From NCBI GenBank assembly GCA_009667805.1, contig CM019064.1:383891049-383955048 (forward strand): a stretch of DNA of 64,000 nucleotides. The letters are read 5' to 3'. The position numbers were made by a program, and so were the translations under genes. Positions 55,564 through 64,000 of the stretch are shown here, in pieces (the first letter of the stretch is position 1; every line of letters begins with the position of its first letter). This DNA is from Leptobrachium leishanense (lineage: Eukaryota; Chordata; Amphibia; Anura; Megophryidae). The notes under the pieces are model-generated. The model had not been told where the DNA came from and made no database searches. It saw only the letters and a list, made by a program, of their open reading frames with translations.

Positions 55564-55810
55564 GTGCACCCGTACTTACCGTCGCCCATCGCAGCCATGT
55601 GATGCCGCAACGGGCCGGTCACATGCTGGTGCGCGCGCCTAGAGATCCTCTCCGCCGAAGCGCGTCGACAGGGCTGCAAAGCGAGATCCTCCGTAGGAGG
55701 ATCGTGCTTTGCAGCACTGAGGGGGGGGGGGCAGGCGGGCGTCGAGTGGACGGAACATCCACTCTCACGGATGTTCCTTCCACTCTGAGTGCGCTCGTGA
55801 GCACCTGGCC
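55564..55810. repeat. Palindromic MITE
   Basis: Flanked by TTA (left) and TAA (right). Internal GATCCTCCGTAGGAGGATCG hairpin and AACATCCACTCTCACGGATG match the related copies at 35464 and 62038. Confidence 0.7.
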
Positions 55811-55946
55811 TAACTGAGAAGGGGCTGTTTACCCTTAAGCATTTTTGATAAAGTGAGAATACCATGGCCTGGTGATGGGTGCAGAATGGTTACATGGCTC
55901 CTGCGTTGTCAAAGGGGCTTAAAACTAGATAAAACAAATAGCCATA

Positions 55947-56810
55947 CAGGGTTATTCAAAGAGAGCCGATCTGGCCCCAAAAAGTAACCGAACACTGAAA
56001 TTCAGCGTACGGTTACCTTTCCTGGCCATTTGGCTATTCAGAGAGCAGGCAGTTCGCCAAATGTTGTGCAGGAAATTCGCCAACATTTGGCAAACTGCCT
56101 TCACATACGGTGCCTGTTCGAGGGCAGTGAAATCCCGATAGAGAACAAAAACCAGCAGTGAAAAGTTCCCGAAATGCCCTGCTGTTCGGTGGTTTTATTC
56201 GGCATTATTAGTCAGACGAATCCCATAGGTTTCAATGTTAAAAATATTCCCGTTTTAATCCGATATCCAATAAACCGTTGATTATTATATTCTGCAGTAA
56301 AAATATTCTGCAGTAGATTTTTTTAGGATCTTTTTGTCAAAATTATTTTCCCGTTTTTTTATTTTTTTAAATCATTTTTTCTGTAACAGCCCTTTCTATT
56401 ATCATTTATTGGATCTTATGTGTAAATTTCAGCCATTTTCGTTCAGTAGTTTTTTTGCAAACAGCGTTTCAAATTTTCAAGCAAAGGTTTTTTTGGTTTT
56501 GTTTTTTTCACATCATTCGTCTGCGTGTTGGGTTTTTCCAGCGGCTGCTCTGTGCTGTGATCGGCGGCTAGTCGGGTTTCTCTGGCGTGTTTGGCAGGGT
56601 TAATCCAGCTGTTTCTACAGGTTTCAGTGAGTGTTCGGCGGGTTTTGCAGTGAGTGTGCGTCGGGTTTTCCCTGTAGTACGGCAGCTCTGTGGTGCTTGC
56701 TGAATACATTGCTGGGTCGGCGAACTAGAATCACCAAATCGCACCGAATTGCAGGGAACGAAACGTCACTGAACGTGCGGTGACTTTTCGATTCTCTTTG
56801 AATAACACTG
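55947..56810. repeat. Non-autonomous DNA element with CAGGGTTATTCAAAGAGA ends (864 bp)
   Basis: Left end CAGGGTTATTCAAAGAGAGC is mirrored by TCTCTTTGAATAACACTG. Internal inverted words GCAGTTCGCCAAATGTTG / CAACATTTGGCAAACTGC. Partial relatives lie at 5270-5684 and 42930-43200. Confidence 0.75.
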
Positions 56811-57459
56811 ATCGTTTGTGAAACAAATGTTGTTTCTCTTACCACAAATTTGCGTAATCATGCTTTAGCAACACACAGAGAGGTTCAAAAGGGGAAGTAG
56901 CCCAAATCGTGTCCTCTGAGAGGCCCTGGAAACACAAACCTGCATTTCTTAATCACATTGTACCCAAAAGAGCATTTTACATATTACAGCCGCCCAAACT
57001 TGCACCAGTGTCAACTTCTGAAGGGGAGGGGGTTAATTATTAAGACATCGGCCCCCTTGGTCTCCACATCCCCTTCCTTAATTACCTTAAAATATCTTAC
57101 TGGATATTTCCAGTACCGGAATCCAAAGCCGGGAGATTTTTTTCTTTAAATTTTTAACAATTAAATGGAGTTTACGTTTTGCCTCGGTTTTGGGTTGTTT
57201 TTTTTGTTTTTTAATGGCAGATCTGTCCAAGGATCAGAAGGGTTTTCCTATCTGCAATGACAGTGATAGCTTCTTCTGGGAAGCAATGCGCTCCACTTCT
57301 TACCGCAGGTCCCCAGCATAAACCATGTGTAGTGATTGATTGGGGGTGACCTGGCTGACTTGTATTTAGATGCTCTGCTGATCTATGTGTTGTTGTGTGA
57401 TCACCTGGGGCTGCTCACATATCATGACTGCTTATACCTGGATCCTCTATGCCTATGCC
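56811..57459. other. Unclassified interval
   Basis: No gene or repeat recognised. Confidence 0.35.
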
Positions 57460-58150
57460 CTGACATAAACACAAAGACCACGGTATATTTGGAAAAGGGC
57501 ATAGGCCACAGCTTTATTTAAATTATACAAAATTTCTTATATATAATCCAACACCACACAATTAGAGCTGACCCTACCGCAACTGAACCTGTGGCAGGCA
57601 GTTATAACTTAACCCAGAGCTCGTTGCTCAGCCTGACTTACCAGGAACAGAGCACGTCTCTCCCAGAGCCCACCTTACTTGGCGGCTTATCCAATAACTT
57701 CTTCTTCGCTGGCCAGGGATACCGCCAAGCTGTGACACAAACGAACAAAAAGAAAACCACCCTCAACAGGGAGGGCGGGCGGGAACATGCAACCTCTTCT
57801 AATCACCAGCACATGGAACAGGTAATCATACACACCTGTGTGTATATATATGACTCCACCTCATTAACATAATTTATCCTGACCAATGACCCTGCACACA
57901 CCTTGATTGACCGTCCCAGGCCAGCAGTCATGCCCCCCTTCCAGAATGTTCCAGGGGGTTGCTTTCTTTGCCAAGCCGTAGGCAATCATCTACTTTCCTG
58001 TTACCAGGAAATTTCCCGGTGGGCCGGGGCATCTGTGGCTGGTAAAAGCACTCCGGCTAATCGCTGAGGGAGCGATTTAATATGGTCTGCCTCAGGTAGA
58101 GGTGCAGAGCGAGCACTCGCCCACCAAGAAACACATGTTATCTACCAGGG
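57460..58150 (-). repeat. Probable solo LTR of a retroelement, minus strand
   Basis: On the minus strand there is a TATA-like CATATATATACACAC (about 57840), then downstream AATAAAGCTGTGGCC (about 57510-57524) and a short G/T-rich end in TTATGTCA. This order (TATA, about 320 bases, AATAAA, edge) is that of an LTR. No second LTR or coding part nearby; boundaries are uncertain. Confidence 0.45.
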
Positions 58151-58650
58151 GTTTAGCCCACTCCCTGTGAAATAAGGTGGAAAAAAAATGCTTGCCTCGT
58201 TTTTCTTATTTTATAGAAATAGCCAACTGAAGGAAAGAGGGGCCCGAACAGTGGTTCAGTAAGGGGCCCCAGGGTTTCTGATGGCAGCCCTGGTGCTGAG
58301 CAATGGCAGAATGAGGAATAAGGCGTGTGAGTGTGAAATGTTGGTGTAACGGCACCCGGGGCAGTTATATTATTATCAAAACGAACTTTAAACAGAAGCT
58401 GAATACTTTATTATTATTGGCATTGTGTGAAAGGAAAGCATACAGAAAAGAAGGGTGATGGGGAAAGAAACATAAGATTGTTTTCGCCTGCCTTACTGAA
58501 AACATACATAGAATTACACAGTATTTAAGTGATAAAAATATATCCTTAATAAACTGCAGTGTGCTTTGACAATGGTTTGCTCCGTATCAGTGTCATGATA
58601 AACAAAAAAAAACACTGCTCAAAATTAAAAACTGGGAGAAGGATTAATAG
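58151..58650. other. Unclassified interval
   Basis: Nothing recognised. Confidence 0.35.
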
Positions 58651-58653
58651 TTA

Positions 58654-59050
58654 GGCTAGGGTCAGACTAACGCATTTTTCGCGTTGTCCGTGAAAAAGTG
58701 CGTTCGAACGAATGGACGTATTTTTCCACAGAATACGCGATAGCGGTCATACGATGCGCATTTGCGTCCGTGATAAAACCCTTTTTGCTTCTGGACGTTA
58801 TGTTGGCCGGACATTAGCAGCGTCTGATGTCTCCTAATCACGCACACACGCCGCTAGCGGACGCAGCGCACTCTGTACGTCAGTACTAGCGGTATCACGT
58901 TCTAGAAAAAATGTGTTTGTTTGCCGCTTGCGTTGCGCGGCCGCACTTTTGTGGCCGCACTTTCGTATATTGCCCGTCATTTGCTGCTACTACGGCCGTG
59001 ATAAAGTGCGGCTGCACGTGCGTTCTCACTGCATTCGTCTGACCCTAGCC
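58654..59050. repeat. Palindromic MITE with TTA target duplication
   Basis: GGCTAGGGTCAGACTAACGC and mirrored right end. TTA occurs at 58651-58653 and 59051-59053. Confidence 0.9.
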
Positions 59051-59600
59051 TTAAGCCCTCCGTTTTATACCCCTCTCACCCCCATTTTTAGTTTAGGGTG
59101 TCATTCACTTTATCAGTTGCAAGCACCAGTACAAATCTTGATCCTGAAGATTTAATGCAGTATTACAGACTGCACTTAGCCAGGAACACCATGCTCATCC
59201 TCAGGTGGACATGTCTGGACATCAGCGATGACGGGGTCATGACATCACCACTCAGTGACGTCCACGTGATGATTGACACGCTGACCCTTGTCTCCTAATC
59301 TGCCAGTCAGCTGTCCGGAGTGAGCTGGCACATATATAGGGAGGGATTCCCGCTCAAAAGGGAAACCAACGTAAGGTGGGCATGACAGGAGAACTTTAAC
59401 CGTCATCCAATGGGTCACAAAAATAAATGTTCCAGAGGATCACACAATGGATGGAGACTCGATGCCTGAATTCCATAAATAAAATGCAAAGTAGTGAAGT
59501 AGGCCAATTCAAGAACACATAGGACACATCGCTATTGCAGCTGTTTGAGAAGTTTTGTTTTTACGGTCACAGCGAATCACAAATTAACATTGAGCTTTAA

Positions 59601-60050
59601 GGCTGGTGTCAGACGAGCGCATTTTGTACGGACTGTGCGCCCGTGCAGTACAGACGCACTTTCGGACGGAAGACACAGTAGTGGCCACACAGTCGGTTTT
59701 TTTAACTGACGTTGTTTTTGACGGATGTAGCAGGGAAAATAAATTAAATATGAAAACCATTCTGTCCGTCAAAAATGCTGGACGTATAAATGCAGTCTGT
59801 CTGACCTCGTTCATCACTCACACACAAAGCTATGCGGACGTTGTGGACACAGCGCACTCCTCACGTCTGTTCTAGCGGTTTTACGTTCTTGCCTAACTCG
59901 CGTTCGTTTTGCCGCGTGCGTTGAGCGCCTGCAGTTCGGTGCGGACACACTTCGTGGGGGGGGGGCTCCATTGGCGATTATTCTATGCTGCGACGGACGT
60001 TATTATGTGCGCAAAATGGACGTTCACACTGCACTCGTCTGACACGAGCC
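59601..60050. repeat. MITE, full length
   Basis: GGCTGGTGTCAGACGAGCGC at the left mirrors the right end; flanks TAA and TTA. Interior matches 30853-31294. Confidence 0.85.
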
Positions 60051-60057
60051 TTATGGC

Positions 60058-60200
60058 AGGGACTGCAACCTTGACCCTCCAGATGTTTTTGGAACTACAT
60101 CTTCCATGATGCTCAGCTACTCATTACATTGGCTGAGCCTCATGTGAAATGTAGTTAAATATCTAGAGGGCCAAGGTTGCTGACGCCTGGCTTAGAGGAT
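60058..60200. repeat. hAT-like MITE
   Basis: GCAACCTTGACCCTCCAGAT mirrors ATCTAGAGGGCCAAGGTTGC. The centre carries 'AACTACATCTTCCATGATGC', wording shared with other small repeats. Confidence 0.6.
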
Positions 60201-60417
60201 GCACAGGCTCGCCCATCAGAATGTCAGGCAGGTAATTAATGACCTGGGCCATGCATTACAAGCCATTTTCTTTGAGTCCACCATCTGGTCAGCGTGGTGA
60301 TAATCATCCAGAGCAGAGGCAGCCTCCACCCTCTGGACTTTTCTACCCTTTATGTGAGGTTTTCAGTCCACAAGCTCGCAGTATCTGAGGGACCAGGATG
60401 GTGAATATCCTGGTTAC

Positions 60418-60985
60418 CCATTGATGACTGGAGTAAAGCTATCAGCCAGTTACAAATCAGTGGTAATGCTATCAGCCACTTCTTTCAGCTATCAGCCAGT
60501 TACAAACCAGTGGTAATGCACAAAATAAAATCTCCCATTGGACCAATACTTTGACATTGCAGGTGCGTCGTACACCCCCACCACTATGATATCGAACGAT
60601 ATGGTAAGTTTTTACTGTGGAAATTTAAAGATACAGAACCCCAAATATCAACCCATTGCTTACCATATCGTTCGATATCATAGTGGTGGGGGTGTACGAC
60701 GCACCTGCAATGTCAAAGTATTGGTCCAATGGGAGATTTTATTTTCAAGCCATTTTGAAGTATTGGGAAAAAGTCACAATATAAGCAATGGGTTGATATT
60801 TGGGGTTCTGTATCTTTAAATTTCCACAGTAAAAACTTACCATATCGTTCGATATCATAGTGGTGGGGGTGTACGACTTATCTGCAATGTCAAAGTATTG
60901 GTCCAATGGGAGATTTTATTTTGTGCATTACCACTGATTTGTAACTGACTGATAGCTTTACTCCAGTCATTGATGGGGGCATGTG
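60418..60985. repeat. Nested inverted repeats with a thrice-repeated block
   Basis: An outer arm from ATGACTGGAGTAAAGCTATC (60424) is mirrored at 60940-60975. The block ATATCGAACGATATGGTAAG (60588) appears mirrored at about 60664-60683 and again at 60838-60857, each with the adjoining GTGGTGGGGGTGTACGAC. Confidence 0.88.
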
Positions 60986-61159
60986 TCAGGTCCCTGGGAT
61001 ATCCTTAAGACTGACATCTGCTGCTCATGTAACACCTTCGAGGAGAGCAGAGCACTGTGTGTGATGACACTGTATCTCTGCTATGGAACGCGCAATGTGT
61101 CCATGTGAAACACTCACCACCTCCTCTGTTCCTGCCCTATGAAATGCAGCTCCAGCAAA

Positions 61160-61400
61160 GCCTTATCCCCTCCTTTATCCACCTCCCGCAGGACTGACCC
61201 CTCTGAACCACCACTTACTCCCACCTCCTGCAAGAGTGACCCCCCTGGGCCACCTCCTCCCACCCCTTGCAGGAGTGACCCCCCCCCCCGGTCCTCCTCC
61301 TACATGACACATTCCCCTCCTGAACTTCCTCCTCCAGCAGGAGAGATCCCCCCCCCCCCCACAAGACCTCCTCCTCCCACCCCTGGAGGGGTTGCCTCCT
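61160..61400. repeat. Degenerate C-rich tandem repeat
   Basis: Repeating words CACCTCCTGCAAGAGTGACC and CCACCTCCTCCCACCCC, with two long C runs. Confidence 0.6.
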
Positions 61401-62037
61401 GGGCGGGTATCCAGGGCTGGTAGGAAGAATAATACCTTCCCCAACCTCTCTCTCCAATCCCCAGTCACACCCAGTTTGGGATGGAACACATCATGTATCA
61501 CCTCCCATCATTAGCAACACGTGTTTGCTGCTGTCATCAAAACCTCCATCCTATCTAGCTTCTCCCTCATACCCGTGATCCCCTCCGGTGATATGAACAC
61601 TATATCCTTCTTACCAAGTCGTTTGGAACTTGAAGCCACCACCAACACTGCCCAGAGAGGCTAGATCAGCCCATGGACTAAACTCCTGTATGTGTCTTCT
61701 CTAGAACGACCAGCAGGGGGAGCCCTGAACCTAGAATTAGAGTCAGGATATTAGCTGGGATCATGTGACCTCCATAGTTGTTTTAAAACTACAACTCCCA
61801 TCACTCCAAGCGCAGTGGGAGTTAGTTATAAACCCATAACAGCTATTGGAGGGAGAGGTGGTGTTGCTTCTCTGTTTTTGGTAACCCTGCAACAATTCCA
61901 GTGATACGTACAACCATTATGATGTCCTATACACAAAGGATTGAACTTACTATACTACCCAACTCTACAACCCGTCTGTGAAAACGCAGATACAGCGTTA
62001 AAGATTCACAAATAATACCGTGCTTCATTACAGCTAA
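61401..62037. other. Unclassified interval
   Basis: Nothing recognised apart from AAACTACAACTCCCATCACT near 61785, a phrase of small hAT-like repeats. Confidence 0.35.
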
Positions 62038-62366
62038 GGATGCGGTCACACGAGCGCACTGAGTGCGTCTGTGTGACCGCTCCTCTCTGCGTCTGTCGCA
62101 GCTTTGTGACGGCTCGATAGGGAGGGCTGCACGGTGTGTGCGCGTTACACTGGACGTGAGTTAAGCCTCCCCGTCAAAAAGCTACGACGGATGTAGGACA
62201 GGGCTACAAAGCACGATCCTCCATAGGAGGATCGAGCCTTGCAGTGATGAGCACACTAACTGCGCTCAGCTGGGTGGCCATACGCCACACGGGCGTCAGA
62301 GTGGAAGGAACGTCCACTCTCACAGACGTTCCTTCTGCTCTCAAGAACACTCGTGTGACTGCAGCC
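62038..62366. repeat. Palindromic MITE
   Basis: GGATGCGGTCACACGAGCGC is mirrored near ACTCGTGTGACTGCAGCC. Internal GATCCTCCATAGGAGGATCG hairpin. Flanks TAA and TGA. Confidence 0.75.
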
Positions 62367-63403
62367 TGAGGGTACATTGTGGTTCCTGACAACAGTATTC
62401 CTTGTGCCGTGTGGTTTTTGGGGTGGGTGCTGTGGCTGAGGGTTTGTTTAGGACAGGGGGTCAGCAAACTTGGCTCTCCAGGTGTTTCTGTCAGAGATGT
62501 CTAGTGTATTCCTTCTCTCTAGTTTTCACAGTACTTTCTCTTTTAGTAACCTACTGTCGATGTCATCATATTTCACTGATGTTTCACTTCAAGTTGCCTG
62601 CTGTTGTTTATTTAGAGCTGCACTTTGAAATCGCCAGTGTATATTCACCAGTATTACAAACAATGAAAAATTGTTAGATGGGGAATAGCCGCAGTTTACA
62701 CTTGTTACAGAAGATTTAAAGTAGTACCGTTGCACATCGTAGCGCCAAGGTGTTTTCCGGAACTTTGCCTTCCGTTGTTAGATTTTTCCTTCAGTGGATA
62801 GCCAATGTTTTCTCTATTTGCAACAATTAATTTTTAACAGAATATCAGTGTTTAGTGTATTACCTCTTTAGTGACACAGTATGGAAAGGTCATTATCTTC
62901 CAAAAACATTGTCAGGAACCAGTGTTTTCTTTTTTTGAAAAATCTTTTTTAATCAATTATACAGTAAGACATATTTGGGCAGACTCCCAGTGTATTTCTT
63001 ACAATAATAACATGTTTGGCCAGTAGATGGCACCATCTACGGCCAATTTAAGTTACAGCCATTGCAGTTGCAGCACGTGTTCCCTGCGTTGGCTCCTGAA
63101 TGTCCGATGTCAGGACATTCAGTTAACCGATTTTACACAGTTTCTAGGTCTTCAGGCATTATGCCCACAGGGCTACAACTTTGCTTTTGGGCTGCAGAAG
63201 GTGCCCCAAACAAAATTTGTTTACAGCAAATTAATTTCATTTGCTTTAGGGCTGCATAGCTGCAGATCGAGATATCTCAATATCGGGCACCAGATGGTGC
63301 CTTTTGGAGCCCGAGATATCTCAATCTCCGTAGTAAAGGATTTAAGTAGCTGTGGACTGTTAACTCTTTCCATCCTCAAAGGCAAAAGACATTCAGGTCT
63401 ATT
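62367..63403. other. Mostly unclassified; palindromic words
   Basis: Self-mirrored GAATGTCCGATGTCAGGACA near 63099 and repeated GAGATATCTCAAT at 63270 and 63313 suggest a decayed repeat. No gene seen. Confidence 0.35.
63020..63034 (+). promoter_or_regulatory. Possible CTCF-type motif
   Basis: CCAGTAGATGGCACC fits the CTCF core CCASYAGRKGGCR as I recall it. A single short match, so chance is possible. Confidence 0.3.
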
Positions 63404-63561
63404 CATTAAAGGTAAACTCGGGAGACTTGGCAGGAGAAGACAATCTAGACCAAATAGCCGATTTGGAAAATTAGATAAATGGGAGAATTTTTCAGGTTTG
63501 GATACTTTGACCTAGAATTTTCCCTTCTCCTGCCACTTCTCCGGAGTTTCACCTTTAGTAA
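63404..63561. repeat. Inverted repeat related to the CAGGGTTATTCAGAGAG MITE
   Basis: GTCTATTCATTAAAGGTAAA is mirrored by TTTCACCTTTAGTAAATAGA. The interior shares CAATCTAGACCAAATAGCC and TTTGACCTAGAATTTTCCC with 30643-30813. Confidence 0.8.
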
Positions 63562-64000
63562 ATAGACTTGATTGTCTTAGCAAAGATCCTACCTCTTAAT
63601 ACCCATAGCAGGCTCTGGGTGGCGCTATATTATTGTGCTTTTGAGCCCAAGCCGCTACTCACACTCATACACACACTGCCTCTTTTCTACATTTTTGGTT
63701 TTATATTAATCCATTCTTGCTCACAAACTATAAAATCAAAAAAAAATTCACATTTGAAAAACGTTTTGTTCGATGAGATACCTATCTTGGTATAGCGTTT
63801 ATTCAGGTATAAAACAAATTTTTTTACCCTTTCTGAAAATTAACTTGGATTTATTTTATCTCTTTTTCCTATTGTTGTAAAACAAAAACATTGTATTCTC
63901 CAATTAAAAAGTAAGTCGAAAGCTGATACATTTCTAACTATAACTTCACAAAAAAAATCTTCTCCTTGTTTCTTGGCTCTTGCAGGACGTGACTACCTTT
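63562..64000. other. Unclassified AT-rich end of window
   Basis: Nothing recognised. Confidence 0.35.

Noticed and set aside
60580..60605. Possible small exon between CAG and GTAAGT
   Set aside because: The same words occur in both orientations in a nested inverted repeat, with no neighbouring exon.

Overview
The window is vertebrate nuclear DNA, most likely from an anuran amphibian. It is AT-leaning and intron-rich, and it is packed with Tc1/mariner, hAT, TTA-flanked palindromic elements, L1/Tx1-type and L2/CR1-type LINEs, a tRNA-derived SINE, BEL/Pao and an endogenous retrovirus. The only host gene I can support is the transcription factor SP1, on the minus strand. Six coding exons can be placed with canonical splice sites and consistent phases: 37316-37322, 36648-36736, 24371-25772, 21865-22027, 18471-18670 and 17807-18123. 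Together they encode a predicted 725-residue protein with glutamine-rich activation regions, a Buttonhead box and three C2H2 fingers. A CpG-rich promoter with GC and CCAAT boxes lies at about 37320-37940. A 3' UTR of about 6.3 kb ends near 11530.

Layout. 1-1450: 3' end of a BEL/Pao retrotransposon (integrase and LTR). 2270-7770: nested repeats, namely an L1 fragment split by a hAT element and a SINE, then two larger hAT elements with internal palindromes and a small hAT MITE. 9100-10275: an eroded Tc1 element and a palindromic MITE. 11530-37322: SP1. Intron 4 carries a decayed Tc1 element. Intron 2 carries an L1 split by a 2 kb hAT element that itself holds four nested MITEs. The 3' UTR holds a minisatellite and several long hairpins. 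38000-48500: MITEs, LINE tails, an almost perfect palindrome of about 1 kb and further hAT elements. 48487-50095: a nearly intact Tc1-like transposon with one frameshift. 50779-55416: a defective gamma-like endogenous retrovirus. 55560-64000: more MITEs, a probable minus-strand LTR, nested inverted repeats and a C-rich tandem repeat.

The most unusual object is the retrovirus at 50779-55416. Its two LTRs face in opposite directions, yet a matching 4-bp CTTT sits directly outside each end. It has integrase and env but no gag, protease or reverse transcriptase. The left LTR is joined at its exact U3 edge to the middle of pol. A second theme is a set of ten or so palindromic MITEs with GGC...GCC ends and TTA/TAA flanks. 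One insertion can be checked against empty-site copies inside the window. I see no bacterial-type system, CRISPR array or tRNA/rRNA gene. All identifications rest on reading and on recalled family features; no search was run.
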